DNA of 64,000 bases, taken from contig NZ_LAYY01000009.1 in the NCBI RefSeq assembly GCF_000986785.1, positions 109,404-173,403 on the forward strand, read 5' to 3'. Of the stretch, positions 27,403 through 36,780 are shown one piece after another. The translations under genes and the position numbers were made by a program. Under the pieces are notes generated by a model. The model was not told where the DNA came from, searched no databases, and saw only the letters and a list, made by a program, of their open reading frames with translations. Each line of letters starts with the position of its first letter. Position 1 is the stretch's first letter. The stretch is from Mesobacillus campisalis. GTDB taxonomy: Bacteria > Bacillota > Bacilli > Bacillales > Cytobacillaceae.

Positions 27403-27807
27403 ATGACTCAAAAAACAGAAGCAAAATTGTTAACAGAGAAGCCAGGTATTCAATTAATTAAAGCAGGTACTTATAAATTAAAGGAGCTAAGTGAATTACG
27501 AGGAACACCGGAATTGAAGGGCCAAATTCTTGATTTGCCTCTTACAGACAATAAAGAGGTTCTAACATTAGGCTACTTTGCATTGCAGCCTTCAGTAGAT
27601 TATTCTGCAGAATTCGATTTTACAGAAGTTAAAATTGTTACGAAGGGAAAAATTGTCGTACGTGATGTGGAAGACAATAAATATACCGCTGAAGTTGGGG
27701 ATGTTTTAATCTTCTCCCCTAAGACAACCGTAATCTTTGATGGTGAAAGTGACGGAGAAGTTGTATATTTCAAGAATGCAGGTGCCAATCCTCTCTATTT
27801 ACCATAG
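27403..27807 (+). CDS. Cupin protein, EutQ-like
   Basis: A 134-residue single-domain cupin. Strand pattern and the segments VTKGKIVVRD and AEVGDVLIFSPKT resemble EutQ and related small cupins. The usual metal-binding histidines are absent, so a binding rather than an oxygenase role is likelier. TAAGGAG precedes the ATG; it begins 54 bases after creatinase and is followed by a strong terminator, making it the last gene of the soxA-creatinase unit. Its role there is unknown. Confidence 0.7.
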   Translation: MTQKTEAKLLTEKPGIQLIKAGTYKLKELSELRGTPELKGQILDLPLTDNKEVLTLGYFALQPSVDYSAEFDFTEVKIVTKGKIVVRDVEDNKYTAEVGDVLIFSPKTTVIFDGESDGEVVYFKNAGANPLYLP

Positions 27808-27834
27808 CCCTTGAGGAGAAGCATGGAGTTTGAG

Positions 27835-27868
27835 AAGTGGCAGGGCATTATTAACCTGCCACTTTTTG
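27835..27868 (+). terminator. Terminator after the creatinase-cupin unit
   Basis: Ten-base stem AAGTGGCAGG / CCTGCCACTT with ten-base loop and TTTTT. Confidence 0.88.
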
Positions 27869-27966
27869 TCCGTTTTAACGTATTTAATCTTAATGATAAT
27901 AAAAATATCAACCAGACAAGCAGGCACAACATGTAGAGAGATTGATTTAGTAAGGGGGAGAAGACA

Positions 27967-28845
27967 TTGAGAGTCTCAGCTGTTCAGTATCATCTTCAGT
28001 CAATCAGTTCTTTTGAACAATTTGCAAACCAGGTGGAACATTATATTAAAACAAGCCTTGAGTATGAATCAGATTTCATTTTATTTCCGGAATTTTTTAC
28101 TACACAGCTATTGTCAATTGGAGACGATCATGGACGTCCCTTACCGATTCAAGAGCTTCCCCGTTTTACAGATGGATATCTCAAGTTGTTTACCTATCTT
28201 GCCACGAAGACCCGGAAGCACATCATTGGAGGAACACATATCATCCGTAAAGATGAAAAGTTGTACAACGTTGCCCACCTGTTTCATCCAGACGGGAAAG
28301 TTTCGACGCAGCCAAAACTTCATATGACGCCAACGGAAATAAAGGAATGGAAGATCACTCCTGGCGAAAACCTCGAAGTATTCAAGACTGAAAAAGGCAC
28401 CATTGCCATGCTGACATGTTATGATATTGAATTTCCGGAAATTGTTAGAATGGCAAAGTCCATGGGGGCAGACATCATTTTTAGCCTCTCCTGTACCGAT
28501 GACCGTCAGGCATTTTATCGTGTTCGATACACTAGCCATGCCAGGACGATTGAAAATCAAGTCTATGTTGTAACCACTGGCACAGTGGGGTCACTCCCAA
28601 CCATTGATTTTATGAGATCAAACTATGGTCAAGCGGCGGTGATTACTCCGAATGATATCCCTTTCCCGCCAAAGGGGATTTTAGTGGAAGGAGAAATCAA
28701 TCAAGAAATGATTGTAACAGCTGACTTGAACTTGGAGCTTTTATACCAAGTTCGCGAACACGGCTCAGTCACTACTTGGCGTGACCGCCGTCTGGATCTG
28801 TATCCTGACTTAAAACCCAATAAACAACCTTCCATACTTGTGTAA
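27967..28845 (+). CDS. Carbon-nitrogen hydrolase (nitrilase superfamily), YhcX C-terminal type
   Basis: A 292-residue amidase of the nitrilase superfamily. The Glu-Lys-Cys triad is visible: FPEFF, QPKLHMTP and LTCYDIEFPE; the later HARTIENQVYVVTTG is also typical. TTG start after GGGGAG. It matches, from memory, the hydrolase half of B. subtilis YhcX, which is a GNAT-nitrilase fusion. Here the acetyltransferase half is the next gene, 12 bases downstream, so the fusion is split and in the reverse order. Substrate is unknown; a C-N bond in a creatine-derived or N-acylated compound is one possibility. Confidence 0.85.
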   Translation: MRVSAVQYHLQSISSFEQFANQVEHYIKTSLEYESDFILFPEFFTTQLLSIGDDHGRPLPIQELPRFTDGYLKLFTYLATKTRKHIIGGTHIIRKDEKLYNVAHLFHPDGKVSTQPKLHMTPTEIKEWKITPGENLEVFKTEKGTIAMLTCYDIEFPEIVRMAKSMGADIIFSLSCTDDRQAFYRVRYTSHARTIENQVYVVTTGTVGSLPTIDFMRSNYGQAAVITPNDIPFPPKGILVEGEINQEMIVTADLNLELLYQVREHGSVTTWRDRRLDLYPDLKPNKQPSILV

Positions 28846-28857
28846 GGAGGAAGACAT

Positions 28858-29526
28858 ATGTACCATAAAGAATTTTTGGTGTTTGATCAGGATACCCCTC
28901 TCAAAGCAGTGATCCGGAACTATACCGTGGGAGATTTTCCTGAATTGATTAATGTCCAAAAGGAAAGTTTCCCACCCCCATTCCCGGATGAATTATTATG
29001 GAATACTGATCAATTAACAAACCATATTACTCTCTTTCCCGAAGGGGCCTTATGTATCGAGATAGATGGTAAGGTTGCAGGCTCCATGACCGGGCTGCTA
29101 GTCCACTTCAGCTATGAAAACACGGAACATTCATGGGAAGAGATCACAGACAATGGATATATCCGAAACCATGATCCCGAAGGAAACACCCTTTATGTTG
29201 TCGACATTGGAGTGAGTCCCCCGTATCGGAAATTTGGATTAGGAAAATGGTTAATGCTCTCCATGTATGAGGTCGTAATCCAACTGGGGTGCGATCGCTT
29301 ATTAGGTGGAGGAAGAATGCCTGGATACCATAAAAAAATGAATAAAATGACCGCAGATGAGTACCTTGACTCTGTGGTCAGAGGGGAATTAAAAGACCCT
29401 GTGATTACATTCCTGCTGCGCTGTGGCCGCACGCCAGTCCAAGCAGTTAAAAACTATTTAGAAGATAAAGAGTCTTGTAATTACGGTGCTTTAATGGAGT
29501 GGAAAAACCCTTTTATCATAAAATGA
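28858..29526 (+). CDS. GNAT acetyltransferase, YhcX N-terminal type
   Basis: A 222-residue GNAT protein. The acetyl-CoA binding core is VVDIGVSPPYRKFGLGKWLM; the LLGGGRMPGYHKKMNKMTAD and FLLRCGRTP segments are special to the YhcX-like group. TAAGGAGG precedes the ATG. It probably works with the nitrilase encoded just before it, as the two domains are one protein in relatives. Acceptor is unknown. Confidence 0.8.
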   Translation: MYHKEFLVFDQDTPLKAVIRNYTVGDFPELINVQKESFPPPFPDELLWNTDQLTNHITLFPEGALCIEIDGKVAGSMTGLLVHFSYENTEHSWEEITDNGYIRNHDPEGNTLYVVDIGVSPPYRKFGLGKWLMLSMYEVVIQLGCDRLLGGGRMPGYHKKMNKMTADEYLDSVVRGELKDPVITFLLRCGRTPVQAVKNYLEDKESCNYGALMEWKNPFIIK

Positions 29527-29544
29527 ACAAAGGAGTGTAACCCA

Positions 29545-30216
29545 ATGGAATATCATCGAGTATGCAGTATAAAAGACCCTTATTTTAAACAATTGCATCA
29601 ACTCATGCAAGAGATTTTTCCTGATGAAGAAGTTTTGGAATTTGATTTATGGAAAGAGCCTCTGGAAGATCCTGATATTAGAGTGTTTGTTGCTGTTCAT
29701 CAAAATAAAGTCGTTGGTGCAACAGAATACAGATATTATCGGGACTTTAATATTGCCATGACAGACTTCACCATCATCGGCCAAGCCGGGCTAGGAATTG
29801 GGCCATTTTTATCCAGTAGGCGCCTGGATGATCTACACTCTTTGGCAAAACAAAATGGAAAGAATTTATTTGGCATGTTTGCTGAAATCTATGACCCTTA
29901 CAAGGTAGATAACCATAAATTTGGCTCAGTTAAACCCATGGATCCTTATGTTCGCCGTGAAGTTTTATCGCACCTTGGCTATAAGCGTCTCGATTTTGAT
30001 TATATCCATCCCTCATGGCAAAATAACGGTGAGGAAGTTACCGGTCTGGACCTATGTTTCCTTCCATCTGAAGAAAATACTCACGAACTGGAAACAGGAC
30101 TTATCACAAAGTTTTTAAAGCGTTACTATTCGGTATTGCCTAACAAACCTAAATCATGGTACGAGATGGTGGAGAACCTCGAAACAAATAAAACAGTCTC
30201 ACTATTGGCCATTTAA
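29545..30216 (+). CDS. Second GNAT-like acetyltransferase
   Basis: A 223-residue protein with a GNAT-like fold: VFVAVHQNKVVGATEYRYY forms the central strands, and the C-terminal half contains LSHLGYKRLDFDYIHPSW. The Q/R-x-x-G-x-G/A loop is less obvious than usual (FLSSRRLDDLHSLAK), so catalytic competence is not certain. AAAGGAG before the ATG, 18 bases after the first GNAT gene, so it completes a three-gene unit with the nitrilase. Similar triple sets might make or remove an acyl group, but no substrate can be named. Confidence 0.65.
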   Translation: MEYHRVCSIKDPYFKQLHQLMQEIFPDEEVLEFDLWKEPLEDPDIRVFVAVHQNKVVGATEYRYYRDFNIAMTDFTIIGQAGLGIGPFLSSRRLDDLHSLAKQNGKNLFGMFAEIYDPYKVDNHKFGSVKPMDPYVRREVLSHLGYKRLDFDYIHPSWQNNGEEVTGLDLCFLPSEENTHELETGLITKFLKRYYSVLPNKPKSWYEMVENLETNKTVSLLAI

Positions 30217-30257
30217 TGGATTCTTTTGACTGTAAAAAGCATGTCTTCAGCACAATT

Positions 30258-30298
30258 AACCCATGAACCTTCCTATTATATAGGATGATTCATGGGTT
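30258..30298 (+). terminator. Hairpin after the nitrilase-GNAT unit
   Basis: AACCCATGAA / TTCATGGGTT arms with an inner TCCTA / TAGGA stem. There is no T-tract, so terminator function is uncertain. Confidence 0.4.
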
Positions 30299-30369
30299 GC
30301 TCCACTTAGCAATTTACCTGCTGGCTTCGAATCTCGTTTTATTTTCTAAATATTTTAAATATTGCCTTG

Positions 30370-30412
30370 TAAGTACACACTTTTTAAGGATATAGTTTAA
30401 GAAAAGTATACT
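30370..30412 (+). promoter_or_regulatory. Promoter region of second hxlR with operator-like site
   Basis: TAAGTACACACTTT (30370-30383) matches the zwf/hxlA operator at 12 of 14 positions. TTAAGG (30384-30389), 17-base spacer and TATACT (30407-30412) form a plausible promoter directly after it; a TATAGT at 30391 is an alternative -10. Suggests autoregulation or cross-control by the HxlR pair. Confidence 0.5.
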
Positions 30413-30455
30413 TTGTTTTTACGTCTCAAATTCACTTTAAGAGGAGGAATTTCAC

Positions 30456-30818
30456 ATGCGGCACGTTGCTCAAAAAACGTTTAACTGTGAAAAAGAATTA
30501 ACCTTGTCCATTATTGGCGGCAAGTGGAAAATGTTAATTTTATGGCACTTAGGGCATGAAGGAACCAAACGCTTTGGCCAATTAAAAGCTATGATGCCTA
30601 ATATTACCCACCGCATCCTCGTCAATCAATTAAGGGAGCTGGAGGAGGATCTGATTATTCATCGAGAGGTTTATCCGGTTGTCCCGCCGAAGGTTGAATA
30701 TTCTCTAACTGATAAGGGAAGGAGCTTGATGCCAATTTTAGAAGCGATGTACAAATGGGGGAAAGAATATAGGGAACTTCACCTAAATAACCAAATTAAA
30801 GAGTGCAAAACATTATAG
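30456..30818 (+). CDS. Second HxlR/DUF24-family regulator
   Basis: A 120-residue paralogue of the hxlR product at 19592, about three-quarters identical by eye over the shared 105 residues, including Cys11, Lys13 and the [10 protein letters not shown] helix. The recognition segment differs ([25 protein letters not shown]), so targets may overlap but not be identical. GAGGAGG precedes the ATG. It lies between the creatinine/nitrilase genes and an MFS transporter gene. Confidence 0.88.
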   Translation: MRHVAQKTFNCEKELTLSIIGGKWKMLILWHLGHEGTKRFGQLKAMMPNITHRILVNQLRELEEDLIIHREVYPVVPPKVEYSLTDKGRSLMPILEAMYKWGKEYRELHLNNQIKECKTL

Positions 30819-30899
30819 TGAAGATTACTTACATATATTTTCTTAAATAACAAAACTATGATAAACCGCAATAACGATTTCGATTTGAGGTGCTAGCCG

Positions 30900-32126
30900 A
30901 TGGATGATAACCCCGCCATTTGGAAATACGCTCTTGCAAGTGTAATGGTGACGATAAGTGTCCAAGGTTTTGGCAGAATGTCTTATGGTATTTTGATGCC
31001 ATTCATGAAAAAAAACTTGTCCATTACATATGCTCAAGCTGGTGTGTTAGGGATGGCAACTTCAATCGGCTATTTAGGCATGGTTCTATTTGCCGGTATA
31101 TTAGCCTCCAAGTGGGGATCAAAGAAATTGGTCATTCTCGGGACATTGCTGGTTGCTTTTGGGCTGTTTTTCATGTCGATGATACAAAGCTATCTTGCCT
31201 GCCTGGCAGGCATGGCGCTGCTTGGAATCGGGACGGCGTTTGCCTATACCCCGCTCGTGAATATTGTGGTTGGGTGGTTTCCAAAGCAAAGAGGGATGAT
31301 GATTGGATTCCTTTTAAGTGGATTAGGATTGGGTACCTTGCTCTCCAGTGTACTCATCCCCTATTTTACCACATGGTTTTCCGATAATGGCTGGCGATTC
31401 CTATGGATTTTATATGGAGTCATCTCCTTGCTGTCTGCTATTTGTGCTCGCTCCACCCTGCGGGATCCACCCGTACCACTGCGCACGAATGAGCAAAAAA
31501 GTGAAACACTAATCCATGAAGTCTATTTCCACAAAGGGGTCCTTATTGTAGCAATTGTTTATGGATTGATTGGCTTTGCCTATTTAATCCCACAAAGCTT
31601 CTTATTCAGTTTTATGCTAGAGTCCAATCTTGACCCCTATTCTGCTGGTCGGATTATGGCGGCAGGAGGATTTATTTCGATATTTAGCGGCCCATTATGG
31701 GGGATGGTTTCAGATAAAATCGGCCGGAAAAAATCACTGCATATTACAATGTTTATTGGGGCGGTTTCTACAGTGCTTCCAGTCATTTATCCAGTATATA
31801 TTGGCTTTGGCATCAGTCAATTTCTTTGGGGCAGTACAGTTGTCGGCATGCTTTTACTGATTCAGGCGCTTTCAACGGAGCAAATCCATCCATACTACGC
31901 ACCTGTCGCATTAGGCTATGTTACAGTCTTTTTTGCAGCTGGACAACTGGCAGGACCCGGTCTTGGCGGCTGGATGATTGACCATATGGGAGGCATACCA
32001 TCTGCATTCCTGCTATGCTGCGGGCTTTTACTATTAGGATTCACTCTATCTATGCAATTGAAAAAAGATGGGGCTAATGGACAGGCCGAATTTAAAAAAC
32101 CTCGGTTGAACGTTAATACTAAATAA
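30900..32126 (+). CDS. MFS transporter, YbfB/OFA-like
   Basis: A 408-residue major facilitator with 12 predicted segments. MFS signatures include the loop 2-3 region LASKWGSKKL, the loop 8-9 GMVSDKIGRKKS and GWRFLWILYG in the middle. It most resembles YbfB/YjiJ and oxalate/formate-antiporter-like carriers. GAGGTG precedes the ATG, 81 bases after the second hxlR, so co-transcription is possible. Substrate unknown; export of formate or a toxic one-carbon product would fit the setting but has no direct support. Confidence 0.8.
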   Translation: MDDNPAIWKYALASVMVTISVQGFGRMSYGILMPFMKKNLSITYAQAGVLGMATSIGYLGMVLFAGILASKWGSKKLVILGTLLVAFGLFFMSMIQSYLACLAGMALLGIGTAFAYTPLVNIVVGWFPKQRGMMIGFLLSGLGLGTLLSSVLIPYFTTWFSDNGWRFLWILYGVISLLSAICARSTLRDPPVPLRTNEQKSETLIHEVYFHKGVLIVAIVYGLIGFAYLIPQSFLFSFMLESNLDPYSAGRIMAAGGFISIFSGPLWGMVSDKIGRKKSLHITMFIGAVSTVLPVIYPVYIGFGISQFLWGSTVVGMLLLIQALSTEQIHPYYAPVALGYVTVFFAAGQLAGPGLGGWMIDHMGGIPSAFLLCCGLLLLGFTLSMQLKKDGANGQAEFKKPRLNVNTK

Positions 32127-32164
32127 AAAATGAAGGACCTGTCCATTTGGTCCTTCATTTTTTC
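32125..32164. terminator. Bidirectional terminator between MFS and HesB-like genes
   Basis: Fourteen-base stem AAAAATGAAGGACC / GGTCCTTCATTTTT between convergent genes. Confidence 0.88.
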
Positions 32165-32182
32165 TACAAGACTCTTCACCTA

Positions 32183-32488
32183 TTAATCGATTTCAATTGC
32201 ACAAGCACTCGAAGCAAAACTTTCGCCAACGAGGAAACCATTTTCTTCGGTATAATCAATTTGTGTCTCCACATCTAAATAGCGTTTGGTAAAACGATCC
32301 ATCCGAATTTGAATTCCATCATATTCAATCATGAGGTCGTTCCGGCGCGGTTCTTCAAAAACAAGTTTGAATTTTACAGAGACACCGCATCCGCCAGCTA
32401 CCTCAGCGTCAATCCGGGGATATTGTTCATCCATTATCTCGATTGATTTTAACCTATCTAATGCCGACTCGGTTAATGTAATGACCAT
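32183..32488 (-). CDS. HesB/IscA-like iron-sulfur protein
   Basis: A 101-residue HesB-like domain protein. The fold markers are TESALDRLKSI at the start, GGCGVSVKFKL in the middle and SSACAIEID at the end; two Cys (in GGCG and SACA) are present rather than the three of canonical A-type carriers. GGGGAGGGG precedes the ATG. It is the last gene of the glyA-gcv operon, 29 bases after lipA. LipA consumes a [4Fe-4S] cluster for sulfur, so a role in cluster supply or repair is a reasonable inference. Confidence 0.8.
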   Translation of the reverse strand: MVITLTESALDRLKSIEIMDEQYPRIDAEVAGGCGVSVKFKLVFEEPRRNDLMIEYDGIQIRMDRFTKRYLDVETQIDYTEENGFLVGESFASSACAIEID

Positions 32489-32517
32489 TCAATCATCCCC
32501 TCCCCACTTATCCATGA

Positions 32518-33396
32518 TTATGCATTCGCTTTTGCTGCCTGGACCTGCTCATCCGCGTGATAGGAAGAGCGAACAAGAGGACCTGATTCACAGTGACTAA
32601 ATCCTTTTGACAAGGCAATTTCTTTTAACTCTCTGAATTCCTCCGGACTCCAATACTTATTTACTTTTAAGTGGCGTTTCGTTGGCTGTAAATATTGGCC
32701 AATGGTCATGATGTCGACATGGTTGGCACGAAGGTCATCCATCGTTTCCATGATTTCTTCCTTTGTTTCGCCAAGTCCAATCATAATGCTTGATTTTGTG
32801 GGAATGCTGGCATTCATTTGTTTTGCCCTTCTCAGGAATTCAAGCGAACGTTCATAGGTGGCACGTGCGCGAATTTTAGGGGACAATCGTTTTACAGTTT
32901 CAATATTGTGATTTAAAATATCGGGTTTTGCATCCATTAACATTTTTAAGTTGTCGTATACTCCGCCCATATCGGATGGAAGGACTTCGATGCTGCAAAA
33001 CGGATTGCGGCGCCTCACAGCTCTTACCGTTTCCGCAAATACGTTAGCGCCTCCATCTTTTAAATCATCGCGGGCTACCGCCGTAATCACAACATGCTTT
33101 AAGCCCATTTGCGCCACTGATTCCGCAACGCGTTCCGGCTCTTCCCAGTCAAGCTCATTCGGAAGTCCGGTCTGTACCGCGCAAAATCGGCATGCACGGG
33201 TGCAGATGCTTCCTAAAATCATAAACGTTGCTGTTTTGCGTACAGCCCAGCATTCATGTATATTGGGACATTTTGCTTCTTCACAGACTGTATGAAGCTT
33301 TTTTTCACGCATCATTTTTTTCAAACCTGTATACTCTTCGTTGGTGTTCAATTTAATTTTGAGCCACTCGGGTTTACGGGCATAGTCTATGGCCAT
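32518..33396 (-). CDS. lipA: Lipoyl synthase
   Basis: A 292-residue radical-SAM enzyme that inserts two sulfurs into octanoyl-GcvH. Both cluster motifs are visible: the auxiliary [12 protein letters not shown] and the radical-[11 protein letters not shown]. Start ATG at 33396 (MAIDYARKP) because AGGAGTGG lies before it; upstream in-frame ATGs lack a site. It follows gcvPB after about 100 bases. Placement in the gcv operon means lipoylation capacity rises with glycine; a housekeeping lipA probably exists elsewhere. Confidence 0.93.
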   Translation of the reverse strand: MAIDYARKPEWLKIKLNTNEEYTGLKKMMREKKLHTVCEEAKCPNIHECWAVRKTATFMILGSICTRACRFCAVQTGLPNELDWEEPERVAESVAQMGLKHVVITAVARDDLKDGGANVFAETVRAVRRRNPFCSIEVLPSDMGGVYDNLKMLMDAKPDILNHNIETVKRLSPKIRARATYERSLEFLRRAKQMNASIPTKSSIMIGLGETKEEIMETMDDLRANHVDIMTIGQYLQPTKRHLKVNKYWSPEEFRELKEIALSKGFSHCESGPLVRSSYHADEQVQAAKANA

Positions 33397-33493
33397 ATCA
33401 TCCACTCCTATGAACAGCAAAGATAAACTCGTGATGCTGATATTGTATAAAAACGTAACCATTGGCAGGATTCCCCCGCCAATGGAAATTAAT

Positions 33494-34984
33494 TTATGCT
33501 TTTACTCCGTCCTTAACCTGCTCTTCTTCTTTTTCTTTTATATATCGTACTATCGGTTGTCTTGCTGCCTGGACTTCATCCAGTCTCCCGATAATGGTTG
33601 TATGCGGAGCATCCAAAACGACGCCTGGGTTTTCTTCAACTTCTTTGGCGATTTGGATCATGACATCGGCAAAAGCATCCATCGTTTCTTTTGACTCTGT
33701 TTCTGTTGGTTCAATCATTAAACATTCTTCAACGTTTAATGGGAAGTAAATCGTTGGCGGATGATAGCCGAAATCCAACAGACGTTTTGCCATATCGAGC
33801 GTACGTACACCCAGTTTTTTCTGTCTCGAGCCAGACAATACAAATTCGTGTTTGCAAATTTGCGGATATGGAGATTCAAAATATGGATCAAGCCTTTTAC
33901 GCAGATAGTTGGCATGAAGAACAGCGCCTTCAGAAACCTCACGCAGTCCAACCGGCCCCATTGTACGAATATAACTGTAGGCACGAACGTTAATACCAAA
34001 GTTTCCATAATAGCCTTTAACACGGCCAATGGATAATGGATAATTTGAATTTAGAAGAAATTTGTCTCCGTCTTTTTCAACACGCGGTACTGGTAAATAA
34101 GGAAGCAGAACCTCCTTAACACCAACTGGGCCTGAACCTGGGCCTCCACCGCCGTGTGGGCCTGTAAATGTTTTATGAAGATTTAAATGCACAACATCAA
34201 AGCCCATGTCTCCCGGTGTTGTTTTTCCTAATATCGCATTGGAGTTTGCTCCATCATAGTAAAGCAATCCGCCTGCTTCATGAACAACTGCAGCAATTTC
34301 AGTGATTTCTTTTTCAAAAAGCCCTAGTGTATTAGGGTTTGTCAGCATTAACGCCGCTGTATCTTTATCTACATGTTTCTTTAATTCTTCCAGGTCAACC
34401 AAGCCATTCTCATTCGATGGAATCGTGACCGTTTTATATCCGGCAACACTCGCACTAGCAGGATTTGTACCATGGGCAGAGTCTGGAACAAGTACCTTTT
34501 TCCTCGTTTCGCCTTTTTGTTCATGATAGGCTCTAACCATCATCAAACCGGTCCATTCACCTTGAGCACCTGCAGAAGGCTGCAATGTTACAGCATCCAT
34601 GCCTGTAATAACCGCTAGTTCTTCTTGCAGGTTGTACATCAGCTCTAATGCACCCTGCACCGTCTCAGTTGGCTGATATGGGTGAATGCGGCTAAATCCC
34701 GCCAGCCGTGCCACAACCTCGTTAACTTTCGGGTTATACTTCATAGTGCAAGAGCCTAGCGGATAAAATCCGTTATCGATTCCATGGTTTTTATTTGAAA
34801 GTGCTGTATAGTGACGCACCAGGTCAAGTTCAGCCACTTCAGGAAGTCCTGCTGCTTCATCTCGAATTAAATGTTTTGGAAATTTATCTTCTAAGTTAAC
34901 GCTTTCCACATCGCTTTTCGGAAGGCTGTAGCCTACGCGCCCCGGACGACTAACTTCAAAGATTAGATGATTATACTCAGCCAT
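33494..34984 (-). CDS. gcvPB: Glycine dehydrogenase, subunit 2 (P-protein)
   Basis: The 496-residue C-terminal half of the glycine-decarboxylating P-protein, with the PLP-binding Lys in [14 protein letters not shown] (near residue 270). It pairs with GcvPA. The ATG overlaps the gcvPA stop by eight bases, implying translational coupling, and GGAGGCGG lies inside gcvPA. Confidence 0.95.
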   Translation of the reverse strand: MAEYNHLIFEVSRPGRVGYSLPKSDVESVNLEDKFPKHLIRDEAAGLPEVAELDLVRHYTALSNKNHGIDNGFYPLGSCTMKYNPKVNEVVARLAGFSRIHPYQPTETVQGALELMYNLQEELAVITGMDAVTLQPSAGAQGEWTGLMMVRAYHEQKGETRKKVLVPDSAHGTNPASASVAGYKTVTIPSNENGLVDLEELKKHVDKDTAALMLTNPNTLGLFEKEITEIAAVVHEAGGLLYYDGANSNAILGKTTPGDMGFDVVHLNLHKTFTGPHGGGGPGSGPVGVKEVLLPYLPVPRVEKDGDKFLLNSNYPLSIGRVKGYYGNFGINVRAYSYIRTMGPVGLREVSEGAVLHANYLRKRLDPYFESPYPQICKHEFVLSGSRQKKLGVRTLDMAKRLLDFGYHPPTIYFPLNVEECLMIEPTETESKETMDAFADVMIQIAKEVEENPGVVLDAPHTTIIGRLDEVQAARQPIVRYIKEKEEEQVKDGVKA

Positions 34985-36332
34985 TCACAACCGCCTCCAG
35001 TGCTACTGCAAATTGGTCAATCTCTTCTTTTGAACGTTGTTCTGTTACGGCGATCAGCATTTGATTTTCGTAGCCATAATCGATTCCCAAATCATATCCG
35101 CCAATGAATCCAGCTTCTAGAAGTTTTGAGTTAACCTCTTTCACAGGCCTTGGGAGTTCCACAACAAATTCGTTAAAAAATGCTGACTTGTTCATGACAA
35201 TAAAGCCTTTCCTTTGCAGAACCTTCGCCATATAGTCCGCTTTCTCAATATTTTGCATGGCCATTTCCCGGATACCCTGTTTTCCAAGTGCCGTCATGCA
35301 AATGGAGGAAGCGAGCGCATTCAGGGCCTGGTTGGAACAAATATTGGAGCTCGCCTTATCACGGCGGATGTGCTGCTCACGGGCTTGCAGCGTTAACACA
35401 AATCCTCGTTTCCCTTTTTCGTCTTGTGTTTGACCAACAATGCGTCCTGGTATTTTACGTATAAATTTTTGTTTAACAGCGAAATATCCGCAGTGAGGAC
35501 CACCAAAGGACATTGGGATACCTAGTGGCTGCATATCTCCAATCACAATATCTGCACCCAATTTTCCTGGTGATTGCAGAAGCGCTAAGGCCAGCGGGTT
35601 GGAACTGACAATCAAAAGGGCCCCTTTTTCTTCCGCAATTTGTTTGATTTCTGCCAAATCTTCAACTGAACCAAAGAAATTAGGATATTGAACAATAACA
35701 GCGGCTGTGTCTTCCGCAATTTGAGCCTTTAGCTGGTCCAAGTCCGTCACATCTGAAGAAAGACTCACTTCCTCCACTGTATACTCCTGACCTCTTGCGA
35801 CTGTTTGTAAAACCGCGCGGGATTCAGGATGAACACCGTTTGACACAAGCACTTTTGAACGTTTTTTTGCCGAGGCAACAGCAAGGGAAGCAGCCTCTGC
35901 AAGTGATGTAAATCCATCGTACATGGAAGAGTTTGCAGCATCCATTCCTGTTAATTCACAAACCATGGTCTGGAATTCGAAAATCGCCTGCAATTCCCCT
36001 TGACTGATTTCCGGTTGATAAGGTGTATAAGCTGTATAAAATTCCGAACGTGAAATCATATGGTCGACAACACTGGGAATATAGTGATCATATGTGCCCG
36101 CTCCAAGGAATGTAGGATAATCATTGGCATTTTTATTTCTTGCGGCAAGCTGGCTCATCTTTTTCAAAAGAACAGGTTCAGAATCCGCGTTTGGGATATC
36201 CAGCTCCCCTTTTAGGCGAATTTCAGAGGGAATGTCTTCAAATAATTCCTCAACAGAGGAAATGTTGAGAAACTTCAGCATCTCCTCCTGGTCTTGTTTG
36301 GTATCAGGCAGATATCTGTATGTATTGGTCAT
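34977..36332 (-). CDS. gcvPA: Glycine dehydrogenase, subunit 1 (P-protein)
   Basis: The 451-residue N-terminal half of the P-protein. [12 protein letters not shown] and [20 protein letters not shown] (shortened) are conserved segments near the glycine site. Start ATG at 36332 ([11 protein letters not shown]) after AAGGAGAGG, one base after the gcvH stop; upstream in-frame codons lie inside gcvH. Confidence 0.95.
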   Translation of the reverse strand: MTNTYRYLPDTKQDQEEMLKFLNISSVEELFEDIPSEIRLKGELDIPNADSEPVLLKKMSQLAARNKNANDYPTFLGAGTYDHYIPSVVDHMISRSEFYTAYTPYQPEISQGELQAIFEFQTMVCELTGMDAANSSMYDGFTSLAEAASLAVASAKKRSKVLVSNGVHPESRAVLQTVARGQEYTVEEVSLSSDVTDLDQLKAQIAEDTAAVIVQYPNFFGSVEDLAEIKQIAEEKGALLIVSSNPLALALLQSPGKLGADIVIGDMQPLGIPMSFGGPHCGYFAVKQKFIRKIPGRIVGQTQDEKGKRGFVLTLQAREQHIRRDKASSNICSNQALNALASSICMTALGKQGIREMAMQNIEKADYMAKVLQRKGFIVMNKSAFFNEFVVELPRPVKEVNSKLLEAGFIGGYDLGIDYGYENQMLIAVTEQRSKEEIDQFAVALEAVVNG

Positions 36333-36333
36333 C

Positions 36334-36729
36334 TTATTCCTCTCCTTCGTTGATAAATGCCTTGTACTCATCCTCATTTAATAGCGACTCCAATTCACCC
36401 GGATCGGACAATTCGACTTCCACCAGCCAGCCTTCTTCATATGGCTGTTCATTAATCAGCGCTGGCGAATCTTCCAGCTCCTCGTTCACGCGGACCACCA
36501 CACCTGATACAGGAGAGAATATATCAGAGACCGCTTTTACAGATTCGATTGTTCCCATTGATTCATTTGCGGTGATTTCATCATCGACTTCCGGATTTTC
36601 AACAAAGACGATGTCTCCCAGCTGCTTTTGTGCATACTCGGAGATTCCGATCCGCACCCGGTTTTCTTCCAGGGACAGAACCCATTCATGTTCCTTGCTG
36701 TATAGTAAATTGGCTGTTTTATTTGTCAT
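36334..36729 (-). CDS. gcvH: Glycine cleavage system H protein
   Basis: A 131-residue lipoyl carrier. The lipoylated Lys is in [15 protein letters not shown] (near residue 66), and ESMG / SPVSG around it are canonical. AAAAGGAG precedes the ATG. It lies between gcvT and gcvPA; in B. subtilis gcvH is separate from gcvT-PA-PB, so this operon is more complete. Confidence 0.95.
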   Translation of the reverse strand: MTNKTANLLYSKEHEWVLSLEENRVRIGISEYAQKQLGDIVFVENPEVDDEITANESMGTIESVKAVSDIFSPVSGVVVRVNEELEDSPALINEQPYEEGWLVEVELSDPGELESLLNEDEYKAFINEGEE

Positions 36730-36780
36730 TGTTTTTTCTCCTTTTCATTCGAATCTATTAATATAATTTCTATTACCCGG

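Noticed and set aside
27967..28845. Nitrilase as N-carbamoylsarcosine amidohydrolase of the alternative creatinine route
   Set aside because: That enzyme belongs to the isochorismatase-like cysteine hydrolases, and no creatinine deaminase or hydantoinase is present.
30900..32126. Calling the MFS protein a formate or sarcosine transporter
   Set aside because: Family resemblance is only general and no substrate residues can be named; left as unknown substrate.
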